Shown piece by piece: positions 34,758-47,355 of a stretch of 64,000 nucleotides of DNA. The translations under genes were made by a program, and so were the position numbers. The stretch comes from Dipteris shenzhenensis (lineage: Eukaryota; Polypodiophyta; Polypodiopsida; Gleicheniales): the NCBI GenBank assembly GCA_047967505.1, contig CM106538.1, one strand, 5' to 3'. Below the pieces are notes generated by a model. The model searched no databases. It had not been told where the DNA came from and was given only the letters and a program-made list of their open reading frames with translations. Position 1 is the stretch's first letter, and the number at the start of each line of letters is the position of its first letter.

Positions 34758-35157
34758 TGTAACAACAGCAACTACTAGACTACTAATCTGTCACTTAAAC
34801 TAGCAAAAAGAACAGAAAAGATAGAGGGGTAGGGTTAGAGACACTCTCACGTGAGAGGGCATGGACTTGCAGCTCCATGGGCTGGCTAGCCATTGCTAGG
34901 GGATCCTTCTTGGGATTGACTCAATCACCAAAGGGAGTAGACTCCAATTTATATTATGATCAAAAGGTACTTGGAAGTACAGCTGAAGCCCCTTTTTATA
35001 TTATGGGAAAGTGGGCCAGCAACACTAAATGCTTATGGGATAACTCCCAAGGGCTGCCACATGGCATTACATGATTTAAAGTAGCATTTACAAAAGGAAA
35101 TAGTAGTTTCCTACTAAAATAGAGCTAACTACTAAGCTGGAAGTAACTACTGTTACA
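34758..35157 (-). repeat. 3' LTR of element F
   Basis: 400 bp, bounded by TGTAAC and GTTACA, with a minus-strand TATA box (TATAAAAA, 35000-34993). It pairs with 41076-41467 and differs by substitutions and small indels near the outer end. Confidence 0.95.
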
Positions 35158-35268
35158 ATCCCCTCCTGCTTACAAAAATTTTGCCCTCAAAATGAAGACA
35201 AATAGTACAACTGAAATGGAAAGAAGGGTAGGAATATTCTAGCCTGGTATGAGCAAGTAGGCATAGAC

Positions 35269-35514
35269 TCAATCCATAAGATGTAGATGCTCCTGCAAAA
35301 TGCTATCTGGCTGCCATGTAGCCTCCTCCTCAGGCAGGTCTTTCCATTTGATGAGATACTCCACCATGGCTTTATTTCTGAGTACCTTGTCTCTATAGCC
35401 CAAGATCTTTTCTAGAATATACTCAATTTGACTTGATTCATCCTGGGAGGCAAATCTGCTCCAACTGGAATGGATGGGCCCACATACCTCTTGAGTAGAG
35501 AACATGAAATACAT
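35269..35514 (-). pseudogene. Chromodomain at the end of element F pol
   Basis: The frame contains EYILEKILGYRDKV, then VEYLIKWKDLPEEEATWQPDSIL, a textbook chromodomain with its Tyr/Trp aromatic positions (YLIKW, TW). In chromoviruses it sits at the C-terminus of integrase and binds histone methyl-lysine. It is separated from the integrase frame by stops. Confidence 0.85.
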
Positions 35515-35749
35515 TATGAATCTTGGTTGTGGCTGGTAAGCTGAGTTTATAGGCTAAGCCTCCCACCTTCTTAAAGGCTGTAGGATGGCTGGGTGGAATT
35601 GTAACAAAATTCTGCTAAACACAACCATGTATCCCAAGACTTGTGTCTCAAAGCAGAAGTGTCTCAGTATTCCTCTACCCACTTGTTTACTCTCTCTGAC
35701 TAGCCATCTGTTTGGGGATGATATGCTGTACTACGGTCAACTTTGATAC

Positions 35750-38328
35750 AATTTGAGAGAAGAACTATTTCCAAAAACCACTCATGAATTTTGCATCCCT
35801 ATCACTGACAATCTTTTGTGGAAGGCCATGCAACTTGAAGATATACTCCACAAACTGATTGGCCACGTGTGAAGAAGAATAAGTGGTCTTCGTAGAAATA
35901 AAGTGAGCTATCTTGGTCATTCTATCCACTACCACCAGAATACTATTCCATCCCTTCACTGTTGTGGGCAGTCCTGTGATAAAATGCATGCTGATGTGTG
36001 TCCACTTACCCTCAGGAATGGGTAGGGGATTTAATAGGCCAGCAGGATGAGTGTTCTCAGTTCTATTTTGCTAGCATTGCTCACAGCTCTTTACATACTG
36101 CATTACATCTTTCCACAGACCCTTCCAATAGAAGTTTTTTTAACCCTTTCATAGGTCTTATCTAGCCCAATATGTCCTACCATAGGTGAGCTATGAAACT
36201 CAGCCAAGGTCTGATTTTTGAATGAGGAATGAGGGACCAAATAAACTCTATCCAAGTACCCTAGCAATCCATTTCTTAAGGCATATTGTGGATAATCCAA
36301 ACATTGAGGGTCCTGAAGTGCCATGAAAATATCAGCAGATTCCGGATGCTCGATATATTCCTCATGGATGACATTAATCCAATCCTTGTAGAGGGTGGTG
36401 ACTGCATAACATTGACAACACCAAAGCCAAGACAAAGCATCAGCTACCACATTTTCTTTTCCCTTCTTATACTCAATGTCAAGGTCATAGCCTTGCACAA
36501 ATGCTAACCATCTCCTTTGCTTTGGGGTAAGAGTACTTTGTGATAGGAAATACCTGGAGGATCTATGATCAATTTTGACCTTGAAGTGGCTGCCATATAA
36601 CTAATGGTGCCATTTCTTGATAGCATTATCAATGGCAAGCATCTCCTTGTCATGTGTAGGAAAAATAAATTCCTTGTCACTCAGCTTCCTACTCTCATAG
36701 GCAATAACTCCATGACCCTGTTTTAGAACAGACCCTATGCCCCTACCACTAGCATCAGCGTCAATAAAGAAAGGCTTTGAAAATTTTGGGCATGTCAAGA
36801 TAGGTGCTGAAGTGAGAGCTTGAGATCATTGAAAGCTGCTTGGACAGATGAACTCCATGAGAAGGCTCCCTTCTTGAGCAAATCTGTTAAAACTGCAGCT
36901 CTCTTGGCATAGTGCCTAATAAATCTTCAGAAAGAAGTCAGACCAAGAAAACCCCTTAACTGAATGAGATTTGAGGGTGTGGGCCATTGCTTTACAACCT
37001 GCACTTTTGCTGGATCCACTGAGATACCCTCAGGTGAGATGATGTGATCCACGTACTCCACCCTTTGCACCATGAAAGAGCACTTAGAAGGTTTGGCATA
37101 TAGCTGGTGCAGCCTAAGAATCTCCAAAACCTTAGCAACATGATGCAAATCTCTTCCTTACTCTTGTTGTATATGAGTATATCATCAAAGAACACAAGTG
37201 AAAACTTGAAGAGATAAGGACCCAAAATTTGGTTCATCAAGTACTGAAAGGTAGCTGGGGCATTAGAGAGCCCAAAGGACATCACTTTGAACTCGTAATG
37301 TCCTCTTTCAGTTCTAAAGGCAGTTTTACTCTCAACTCCCTCCTTGATCCTTATCCGATGGTGCCCTGACCTGAGGTCTATCTTTGAGAAGTATTTGGCT
37401 CCCTTAAGCTCATCCAATAGGTCATCCACTCTAGGGATAGGAAACCTGTTTTTAATTGTCATTTTGTTTAACTCCCTATAGTCAATGCACATTCTGAAAG
37501 TCCCATCTTTCTTCTTAACCAATAGAATAGGAGAAGCAAATGGGGATTAAGTAAGGGTAATAAAGCCCCCATTTATTCCTGAATTTGTTTAACCACTTCA
37601 TCTTTTTCTGCCCTTGACAGCCTGTAGGGAGCTTTCTTGACAGGTTTAGCCCCTTCCTCCAAATAAATGGCATGATCCACTTTCCTTTTTGGTGGTAGAC
37701 CAGGTGGGGGTTCCCTAAATATGTTCTTATATTGCTGTAGCAAATCCAGCATGTCAACATCTTCAACTTTGAAGTCCTTGTCAGATTTTTGAGTGCTTTC
37801 AGCTTCAAGCTTAAGTGCAAATAGACTCACCTCTTTCTTCAAGAGTCTTCTAAGCTGCTTAACAGTGACCAACTGTAATTTCTGAGGATGAATTCCAAAT
37901 AAACAAACTTCCTTAGACCCATCTTGGAAAGTCATGGTCATCCCTTTGAGATCCATGGTGAACTTACCTAGTGTTCCAAGCCAATCATAGCCAAGAATAA
38001 TATCTATAGGACCAAGATTTAATGCAAATAAATCCACAGTACAAGAGTATTCTGAAGAGAGCTTCATATCCACATCTTTGCAAATCCTTTGGCTGGTAAT
38101 GTAGGCTCCATGAGCCACCACCACCTTCAAGTTGTGAGGTAATTCACCACTTGGGAGCTTGAATGATTTAATAGACCTGGAATTTATGAAGCTGTGAGTA
38201 CTTCCTGTGTCCACAAGTACATAGACATCTCTGCCCTTAACTTGCCCTTTGATTCTAAAAGTAGTAGGTCCACTTATCCACTTAGAGCATTGCTGGAAAT
38301 GACATTCAATTCTGACCGAGTATCCCAT
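35750..38328 (-). pseudogene. pol of element F (protease, RT, RNase H, integrase)
   Basis: Protease: VLVDTGSTHSFI near 38230. [31 protein letters not shown] and the catalytic FFDDILIY near 37170 (frame 37522-36992). RNase H: FFIDADASGRGIGSVLKQ near 36770 and VVADALSW near 36440. Integrase: VGHIGLDKTYERVK of the zinc-binding region, then HFITGLPTTVKGWNSI, VSDRDAKF (35790). Frames are broken at about 37515, 36930, 36540, 36100 and 35760, so at least five lesions. These enzymes would copy and integrate the element. Confidence 0.9.
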
Positions 38329-38673
38329 GCCACTTCTTCATCACTAACAGTTCCATTGCCTTCAGCTTCTCTGCTGGGTTCCCAGCAAGCAAAAGGATCC
38401 TCAAGATGATAGGACTTGTGCCCATTCCTTGCTGCAGTTGCATCTGAAACTGACTGAGCAGCAAATGGTAGTAAATTCCATGTCCTAGAGCTGTCCATGG
38501 CTCTCAACTCACCAAGATTGAGACCCCCAGGATTGAAGACAAAGTTCTCATCCTCTATCTCATCATCTCTTGGAGCTTCTTGACCACAATCATGGTACTC
38601 TTCAGGTTCCTCATACTCCTCCTCAGATTCAAAAACCTTAATGATCATGCTTAGCTTACCTAAGGCTGACTTT

Positions 38674-40380
38674 GCCTTGCATGATTTGTTGTGATCAACG
38701 CTCCACTTTTCTCCACACCTAAAGCATATTCCCTTCTTTCTCCTCTCATCCATTAGTGATTGGGGAAACTGTTTTTGAACCTCCCTCCTGCCCTTGTCAA
38801 GGGTCTAGATATCTTCCATCAGCTTTGGACTCTTTGGCAACAGGAGTAGTCTTCGAAGCATTGAGGGTAGGATATTTGGGAATTGTTTTACCTAGTACAC
38901 CATAAGCTGAGGCTGATTGAGGAGGCTTATACCCCATTTGAGGTTTCTGCTCACCCATAGACTTCCTCACACGATAATCCATTGTACTTGGCTTCTGGAA
39001 AGTGCCTATCCCAATGACCTTCTCCCTTGGATTATACTTGGGCTTATACAATTCTGCCAGTTGCATGGCTTCCTCCAATGACTTGGGTCTAGAGGCCATC
39101 ACATCAGAAGCAATAGAGGATTGAAGCCCATGAAAAACCTAATCATTCTCTGTTTTTCATATATCCCTCTCACAAACAGGGAAAGCTTCCAAAACTATTT
39201 TATATAGTGCCTAACTGATCCATTTTGAACCAAATCATACAATTGACACAAGTATTGATTTACAACCAAAGGAGAGAGAAAGGTGACGACCATTTCCTGT
39301 TTGAACTCCTCCCATGTGGCCATAGGTAGTCTAAGTCCCCCTTCCACTTCTTGTAAGTAGTGCCTCCACCATGTGTGGGCATAGTCCTCTAAATGTAGGA
39401 CTGCGAATTGAAGTTTGGCGGCATCAGTTCTGGGGCTCAACTTCCAACTTGCTTAGCCACTCATAAAGCTCATTGGTGAGGTGGACTCTCCCTTAAATTT
39501 CAGCAGCACTATTTTGTCCTTGTAGTCCTTGCCCATACTAGAACCTTGCTCCATTTCTTTTTGAATATCAACCTGAGTGGTCTTCACAAACTGAGTGAAA
39601 GACATAGCCTCTTTAACATCTGAATCTAACTGATTATAAGCCATCAACTGTTGTGTCCCAATTTCACCTCTCTTAAGTGACACTTGGTACACCTTCTGGA
39701 ATTAACACATGAGCTGGACTTGTTATTGTAGTACCTGACAGATTTGCATTCCATGGGAGCACATGATAGGAAGGTTGTTGTGGATGAGATCTTCTAGCCT
39801 CTGCCATAATCCACCTTTTCCTGAGTTCAAAACACCCTGATTTGGTTCCATAACCTTCTTGGGAACATCCTCCCTTAGGATGTCCTTCCCTCTAGGTTCA
39901 GCTCTATTCCTCACTTGATTCACATCACTCCTCATATTTCTTAGCTGAGTGAAAGCATAGTCAAACTTAGTCTTGGATTCTCTTTCCACATCATCAAATT
40001 TATGCTCCAACATTACATTGAGCTGCCCAACCAGATAGCTTTTGCTGCTAATCCACAAGATGTTGCATCATTTTATTTTTCTTCTCCATAATACTTTGAT
40101 GTTGCTGCAGCATTGTAGCCAGAAATCCTTCAAGCCTGGAAAGAGGAGACTTGAGAGGTGATTGGAAGGTAGACCTTCTTGCCAATTCCTCATCCTCTGG
40201 CTCTTGCTCACTAATATGGACTTCATCCCCAAGTTCCAAGGCTCCAACATGCTCTTCTGCCTGCCTCATTAACTGAGCTTCATCATACTCCATCTCAGAT
40301 CTTAGATCTTGAGATATTTTCCCCCTTCTGGAATTAGATGCAAATTTCTTTGGTGCCATAAGATTTCCTTGGCTAGGCAC
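38674..40380 (-). pseudogene. gag of element F
   Basis: Starts with an ATG at 40380 (MPSQGNLMAPKKF) and runs through acidic and Gln-rich sequence. The capsid-like part (39440-39195) has HLEDYAHTWWRHYL and FKQEMVVTFLS. The part near 38735-38690 has CFRCGEKWSVDHNKSC, a knuckle with CX2CX7HX3C spacing, a variant common among chromoviruses. The frame is interrupted at least four times (about 40050, 39700, 39445, 38790). Confidence 0.8.
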
Positions 40381-41061
40381 GATAGAATAGAGTAAATTGG
40401 CCTACAAAATCAGAAAGCCCCAAAATTTTCAAAGTATCTGATGGGATAATACAACTGCGCCACCTGTAAGCTGAATTTCGAGTAGATTTCAAGGTAAACG
40501 ATCTTCAATGGACTCCAAACTTAGTTCATGTGCTCCAGAGGCTGAGGCGACTCCTTGGAAGTAGACGTATCACTATTTGCAACAGGGAAACCCTAATTCA
40601 AAGCATAAATGCAAGTACAGCCAGTCAAAAACGTTGATAACTCCCCCACTTGGACTCCAATGTATACCGAACTTTAGGAGCAGCCTGTAGAGCCTAGGGT
40701 GACCAGCTTGGTGCAAGAAATACCAAAATCGAAGCAGTAATCAGCTAGATCACAATTTAGGTCAAATTTGCCTGCGCCAATCAGATTTTCGAGCAACTTC
40801 CTAGTCAAACCTGCACCATTTCGTGTTTCTTGCACATAGGAGTGACCAGGGAAGCAAGCGCTATCCAATGATGCTAAAAGCCACAAATTTTGAGCACTCT
40901 GAAAATTAGGGTCTCTGCACAGTCCGACACGTGGCAGCAGCTGACTGGGACACCTGACCGCGACGAATTTTTGCACAGAAGTAGGGATAGGCCTCAAGAT
41001 GCCATGCTCCAAGTTTCAGCAAGTTTGGACATGATTTACCCCACAATTTCCCATGAAAAGG

Positions 41062-41073
41062 GCTCTGATACCA
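41062..41073 (-). other. Primer-binding site, element F
   Basis: Minus strand TGGTATCAGAGC, complement of the initiator Met tRNA 3' end, two bases from the LTR. Confidence 0.95.
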
Positions 41074-41075
41074 AA

Positions 41076-41467
41076 TGTAACAAGGACAACTACTAGACTA
41101 CTAATCTATCACTCTCACTAGAACAGAAAAGATAGAGGGGTAGGGTTAGAGACACTCTCACATGGGAGGGCATGGACTTGCAGCTCCATGCACTGGCTAG
41201 CCATTGCTAGGGGATCCTTCTTGGGATTGAGTCAATCACCAAAGGGAGTAGACTCCAATTTGTATTCTGATCAAAGGTACCTGGAAGTACAACTGAAGCC
41301 CCTTTTTATACTATGGGAAAGTGGGCCAACAACACTAAATGCTTATGGGATAACTCCCAAGGGCTGCCATGTGGCAATACATGATTTAAAGTAGCATTTA
41401 CAAAACGAAATAGTAGTTTCCTACTAAAATAGAGCTAACTACTAAGCTAGAAGTAACTACTGTTACA
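41076..41467 (-). repeat. 5' LTR of element F
   Basis: 392 bp with the same TGTAAC/GTTACA ends as 34758-35157, followed on the right by the target duplication CACTT. Confidence 0.95.
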
Positions 41468-41472
41468 CACTT

Positions 41473-41733
41473 CATCGTAACTCACCTTGCTTTTCCAACA
41501 TGTTACTTTTCGTCTTGAGTGCTACTAATGCCATTGGAAGGCGTGACTTGTCGGCAAATTCGAAGTACCCCCAACATTGCTCATGCAAGATCTAGATAGT
41601 GAAGAGAATGCTTGTTGAGTTTGACAAGTTTATTTACTCTCTGATGGCCCCATGATGACACTTTCTATCAACTCAAACGCAACTACGAGAGCCAATAGCA
41701 TAGAACATGCACATGACGCATGATTTTAAGGCT
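41473..41733. other. Short host-derived spacer between elements F and G
   Basis: About 260 bp between the two full-length elements, presumably older sequence in which both inserted. No gene is recognised. Confidence 0.5.
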
Positions 41734-41738
41734 CTTTG

Positions 41739-42437
41739 TGTTGGAGAATAGAAGGGAATGAATCACTCAAACCTCCACCCAAGATCTCTCCCACTCTTCT
41801 CTACACTCAACTCAGATAACTGATCACAGATGCAATAAACACTCACTCAGAGATAACTTAAACGGAGAGAGAGAAAGAGTATATTCATCCACCGGAAGGT
41901 GGGCAGAAACTGGCTCCAAGGGAGCAATACAAAACTCAGCACAGTGCTGAGGAAAACTGATGGAACTCTCTCTGTCAAACTGAACCAGCTCTGAGTGCAC
42001 AGCACAGCCTAGAAAGGAGGCTTTCTGTCCTGCACTGGATGCCGGAATGACTGAAGGAGTGGGCCTTTTATAGGCACTGCCCAGGCCCTTTAGGTTGACC
42101 AACCAGCAGGGTGGGTACCCTGTCTGGTGGCTGGCCAGATTGCCCTAAAAATCCGACCAGGGTTGGCCCTGGTCGGTGGCCCTGGTTGGGCCGCCTGGGC
42201 CTGCCACAGGCCCCTATAAAAGGGTGCCCTGTGCAGCCAGTCCATGGGGCTGTAGACGCCTCCAAGGGAGGCACAAGGCCCCCCCTATTTCTCTGCTGTT
42301 GCAGGCAGCAACCAGCCCGTGTGCTGGTTGCCTATGATGTCAACCTGGGTCTCTCTCTTTCCCAGCCCTCCTACCTCTCACTGCCCCTTGTCCCCTCAAA
42401 TCGGGGGCTCACAGGTGGGTGCAGTGAGTTTCTAACA
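41739..42437 (-). repeat. 3' LTR of element G
   Basis: 699 bp with minus-strand ends TGTTAG and CCAACA. A minus-strand TATA box (TATAAAA, 42072-42066) fits element transcription. A second TATA box on the plus strand (TATAAAAG, 42215-42222) points the other way. Confidence 0.95.
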
Positions 42438-42450
42438 CCCCCCCTCAATG

Positions 42451-45400
42451 TCACAACTGTGGGCCAATCCCCATGCGTTTGATGAGGTGCTCCATCTGTT
42501 CTCGAGGGAGTGCCTTCGTGAAGAGGTCGGACAAATTATCGGCAGTCGGGCAATAGATAAGCTCGATCGCGTCATCGATGATGAGCTCACGAACAAAGTG
42601 GTAATGAACTTCGATGTGCTTGGTCCACGCATGGTACATTGGATTCTTGGCAATGGCTATGCAACTCTGATTGTCACACATCAGCACTGTTGCGTCCTCC
42701 TGACACACGTCCATGTCCTCCAGAATCCACCTCAACCACAGTGTCTCACAAGCTGCTGTACACGCGGCTCTGTAGATGAAAGGGCCACTATGGGTTGCTT
42801 CTTACTCAGCCAAGAGACGGCACTAGATGCAAGTAAGAAACAATACCCTGTTGTCGATCTTCTGGTGTAAGCATCACCTGCCCAATCACTGTCACAGAAC
42901 CCGCCTAGTTCGATGCCTTTGGTGTAGGTGATCCCATATGTGCAAGTACCCTTTAGATACCTCAGCACTCGTAAACCTGCATCCCAATGACTCTTCCTCG
43001 GAGAAGCAGAGAACTAGCATAATAGCCCAACTGCATAACAAATATCAGATCGAGTATTGGTAAGGTAAAGCAAACTTCCTACCAATCGTCGGTACAATGC
43101 AGTATCGACCGAGTGAGATGTGTCGTGAACACTTAGCTTGAGCCCGACCTCCATGGGAGTTAATGCTGTCATGCAATCCTCCATCTGAAATCTCTTCAGA
43201 AGTTCTCTGCAATATTTATCCTGTGAAATGAAGATCCTATCTTTGGCCTGCTTTACTTCAATCCCAAGGAAGTAATGTAATAACCCAAGGTCAGTCATCT
43301 CAAACTCAAACATGAGTAGCTCCTTGACCTGTGAAATCTTCTTGACATGATCACCTGTCAAGATAAGATCATCAACATGGAGGATGAGTACCAGTCACAA
43401 TCCCTTCTCAATGAACAAGTAAAGGTTTGCCTCAGAAGGACTCCAACATAGCCCTATCTTCTGAAAGAATACATCAATCCTTTGGTACCAAGTTCTGGGG
43501 GCATGTTTCAGCCCGTATAACGCCTTCTTCAACCTGCAGACCTTTAATGGGGACCCTAGATCTTGAAAGCCCGGTGGCTGCTCCACGTATACCTCCTCCT
43601 CCAGGGTTCCATTAAGGAATGCGGACTTCACATCCATTTGAAAAATAGGCCGATGGAATTGGGCAGCAAGAGCAATCACTGTCCGGATAGTAACCATGCG
43701 GGCTATGGGAGCAAAAGTTTCATCAAAATCCAAGCCTTCAGTTTGAGCAAAACCTTTGACCACTAACCTTGCTTTATACTTATCCAAGCTACCGTCTGAT
43801 TGGTATTTAAGTTTGTATACCCACTTAGTGCCGATGACTTTCCATCGCGGGGGTCTGGCCACTAAGTCCCAGGTATTGTTCTTCAGATAGCATCCATCTC
43901 TGCCTTCATGGCAGCCTGCCATGGATTGTCCTTCGCCTCCTCGAAGGTCCTTGGCTCGTCAAGCTGAGCCACCAATGCAAAATTCACGAATGGGATCTTT
44001 TGAAGACGTTGAGACCGCTGCAATCCGAAACTGCTAGTCTCAGGTAATTCGGTGACCCAAAACTCTTCCAATGTCCGTAGGTACCATTGGGGCAACTTTT
44101 TCTACTTCTCTGTGGGAGGAGGAACTGGAACTTCTTCCGGAACATCCTGCTCTTCCTGAGTATCTTGTGGAACATCAGCTTCTGATTTGGCCACCTCTTG
44201 GATGGTCAACCTGGGGCGGGGTGGGTTCAGGGGTTGAACAATCTCATCCTCTTCAATCTGCGGCTCCTCCTGGGGTTCAGGTTCCTTTTCCTCGAAGACA
44301 ACATCCCGACTGATAAGGATTTGCTTCTTTACTGGGTCGAACAGTCGATAGGCCTTGGATTCTTCGCTATACCCAACAAAGATACATTTTCTGCTCCGGG
44401 AATCAAGCTTGGTCATGTCTTCCTTGTACACATGCACCCATGCGTTAGAACCAAAAATGCGAAGATGAGTAATAGAGGGCTTCTTACCATAAAATGCCTC
44501 ATGTGCAGTCTTGTCCTTGACGGCCTTCGTCTTGGTCCCGTTGAGAATGTGTACGGCTGTATTGATAGCTTCACTCCAATAGGCTTTAGAAAGGTTCCTC
44601 CCTCGGAGCATAGCAAGCCCTGTCTCTATGGTGGTTCTATGCTTCCTCTCGGCTACCCCGTTTTGCTGAGAAGTATGCGCGGTGGTGAGTTGTCGCTTGA
44701 TCCCATGCTTGCGACAAAATGTGTTGAACTCATTTGAGGTGAATTCTCCCCCCTGTCTGTGCGAAATGTCTTGACATCCTCCCCTATCTCCTTTTCAACT
44801 CTGGCCTTCCAATCCTTGAACTTCTCGAAAGCCTGAGACTTTTTAGCCAAACAATACACCAAAGGTCATTCTAGTGAAATCATCCACAAAGAGAAGTGAG
44901 TACCTGGATCCTGCCCACGATGCTGTAGACATTGGATCACAAATGTCGGCGTGAACCAACTCAAGTGGTTTGCTGGCCCGAAACGAGGCCTCTTGTGGGA
45001 ACTTATCCATGTGTTGCTTGCCTTCTAGACAAGCCCTACAGACATCATCCTTGCTTGTAATTGGTGGAAGTCCATCTACCATCTTCGACTTTGACATTTC
45101 AGCCAAGATTCCATAGCTGACATGACCGAAGCGCTCATGCCAAAGTTTGGACTTTCCATTCTCTTCATGAACCAACATTACACTGAGACGGTACAGTCCA
45201 TTCTCTTCAATGCCTTGAGCCACCATCTGTCCATTTGCTTTGGATGTCACGGTGACCTTGCCATCTTGAAAGAGAACTACCATGTTGTTTTTATCCATCT
45301 GACTTACAGACAATAAATTCTTACAAATGTTGGTTACATAAAGTACTCCAGAGATATCCTTCTCCTCACCCGCCGTTGTTATGAAAGGAATGCTACCGAT

Positions 45401-45570
45401 ACCCTTCACAGGACACGTCTGGCTATCCCCGACAAAAACTTTGGAATCCGGGTGTGTACTTTCCATGGTTTTGAACCAAGTCCTTCTGTTGGACATGTGC
45501 TTGGAAGCACCGCTGCCAACATACCAACCCTCTTTACCTTCACTGACTGCATATGCTGAACAATGTTCAC
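42451..45570 (-). pseudogene. copia pol of element G
   Basis: Protease region: WYVGSGASKHMS (D-S-G changed to G-S-G). GAG-pre-integrase: LWHERFGHVSYG near 45130. Integrase: CRACLEGKQ, VHADICDPM, FRTDRGENS. RT: NTWDLVARP, KWVYKLKY, QMDVKSAFLNG, KALYGLKHAPR and the catalytic HVDDLILTGD near 43370 (usually YVDD). RNase H: CDSDWAGD, STTGYCF, and TKHIEVHYHFVRE with DLFTKAL at the end. Stops occur at 45583, 43396 and 43013 and frameshifts near 44850 and 44640. It would encode one polyprotein if intact. Confidence 0.93.
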
Positions 45571-45583
45571 TGATTAAAAATAA

Positions 45584-46503
45584 CTATCCAGTCATCACAT
45601 TGGCAGAATCATTCTTAGGCTCTTCTTTGTTCTTGGCTTCTCTCTTCCGCTTCTTATCTGCTTTCTTCTTTCGGCATTCTTTGGCGGAGTGGCCAAGCTT
45701 TTCACAGTAATAGCACTTCATTTTCTTCTTACGGTCAGCGTCCTCTGACTTCTTGGAATCCTTTAACTTGCCTTTTCCAGGCTTGTCTTTGGCCACTAAT
45801 GCCTTCTCATCGGTTTGCGTAAAGAGTTTCTCTCGAGCCTCCTCCTGAAGCAGGAGTGGGCCAAGCTCCTCAAAGGTGATTGGCTTAGTCCGTTGACCCG
45901 CAGTGACCGTAGTCACAAAACTTTTAAAACTCTGTGGCAACTTGTGGAGTGTGAGCAACGCCAATTGACTCGTGTCCACCTTCTAACCAACCGCTGCGAG
46001 CTGGTCCCGCACGACTTTCACCTTTGTCAGATGATCATGCACACTATCACCCTCATTCATATCAAGATTATAAAGCTGATGCTGAAGAGTAATGATACAG
46101 GCTGTATTATCGGTTTCATACAGCTCCTTCAGTATGCCCACGTCTCTAAAGACGTCTCTGCCAACTGGATATGAGTAATCACAACATCTGTTGTCGTGCC
46201 AATAAGCATTGCTAAGGCTTGAGCATCCCTCTCCTCCCATACACAGAGTTCATCCGCATCTGCTTCAACTAGAACTTCACCTCTTTTGTCCACAATGTCC
46301 TCCGGCTTCTCCTCGGTCCCAATCACAATCTTCCACAGCTTCCGTGCCAACCGATGGCTTCGGATCTTGACTTTCCAAATTGGATAGTTCGTGCCATCAA
46401 GATTTCCAACTTCACCAAAATTGGGAATAAATGAAGAAGGAAGATGACTGGAGAAGGAGAAAGGACGAGCAATGGGTGTAGAGGCTTCTGAACGCTGATC
46501 CAT
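45584..46503 (-). pseudogene. copia gag of element G
   Basis: The ATG at 46503 starts MDQRSEAS; the frame passes FGEVGNLDGTNYPIWKVKIR (typical copia gag start, L.G.NY..W) and ends with CYYCEKLGHSAKECRKKK, a canonical CX2CX4HX4C knuckle near 45725. It is broken by a frameshift near 46150 and a stop at about 45982. Confidence 0.9.
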
Positions 46504-46654
46504 CTTGATGAATAGCAAACTGAAAAAAAAAAACTGAAGCAAAAAAGATGTACTGACCTCCCGTGCTAGCCTGAGCTGAAAACAGAATCGCCTTACTGCC
46601 AAGGGACTCCTTCCTTCAGAGAGTGCTTTGATCAAGAAGAGTTGAGAGCCTATG

Positions 46655-46666
46655 GCTCTGATACCA
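46655..46666 (-). other. Primer-binding site, element G
   Basis: Minus strand TGGTATCAGAGC, directly against the LTR. Confidence 0.95.
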
Positions 46667-47350
46667 TGTTGGAGAATAGGAGGGAATGAATCACTCAAAC
46701 CTCCACCCAAGATCTCTCCCACTCTTCTCTACACTCAACTCAGATAACTGATCACAGATGCAATAAACACTCACTCAGAGATAACTTAAACGGAGAGAGA
46801 GAGAGTATATTCATCCACCGGAAGGTGGGCAGAAACTGGCTCCAAGGGAGCAATACAAAACTCGGCAAAGTGCTGAGGAAAACTGATGGAACTCTCTCTG
46901 TCAAACTGAACCAGCTCTGAGTGCACAGCACAGCCTAGGAAGGAGGCTTTCTGTCCTGCACTGGATTGTGGAATGACTGAAGGAGTGGGCCTTTTATAGG
47001 CACTGCCCAGGCCCTTTAGGTTGACCGACCAGCACGGTCGGTACCCTGTCTGGTGGCCGACCAGATTGCCCTGGAAATCCGACCAGGGTTGGCCCTGGTT
47101 GGGCCGACTGGGCCTGCCACAGGCCCCTATAAAAGGGTGCCCTGTGCAGCCAGTCCATGGGGCTGTAGACGCCTCCAAGGGAGGCACAAGGCCCCCCCTA
47201 TTTCTCTGCTGTTGCAGGCAGCAACCAGCCTGTGTGCTGGTTGCCTATGATGTCAGCCTGGGTCTCTCTCTTTCCCAGCCCTCCTACCTCTCACTGCCCC
47301 TTATCCCCTCAAATCGGGGGCTCACAGGTGGGTACAGTGAGTTTCTAACA
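46667..47350 (-). repeat. 5' LTR of element G
   Basis: 684 bp, same ends as 41739-42437, with a minus-strand TATA box at 46998-46992. It is slightly shorter because of small deletions. Confidence 0.95.
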
Positions 47351-47355
47351 CTTTG

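Larger units (their letters stand above)
34758..41467 (-). mobile_element. Full-length Ty3/gypsy chromovirus F
   Basis: LTRs 34758-35157 and 41076-41467 flank gag and pol on the minus strand. Target duplication CACTT is exact at 34753-34757 and 41468-41472. A primer site for initiator Met tRNA lies two bases inside the right LTR (41073-41062), and a polypurine tract (GTAAGCAGGAGGGGAT, minus) abuts the left LTR. The domain order protease-RT-RNase H-integrase-chromodomain defines Ty3/gypsy chromoviruses. Several stops in gag and pol make it non-autonomous now. Confidence 0.95.
41739..47350 (-). mobile_element. Full-length Ty1/copia element G
   Basis: LTRs 41739-42437 and 46667-47350, with target duplication CTTTG exact at 41734-41738 and 47351-47355. 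The initiator Met primer site abuts the right LTR, and a polypurine tract (CATTGAGGGGGGG, minus) abuts the left LTR. The domain order gag-protease-integrase-RT-RNase H is that of copia. LTRs are very similar apart from small deletions, so insertion is fairly recent, but gag and pol carry several stops and frameshifts. Confidence 0.97.

Noticed and set aside
43360-43400. Active copia reverse transcriptase
   Set aside because: The catalytic motif reads HVDD, an in-frame stop lies just before it (43396), and further lesions occur across pol.
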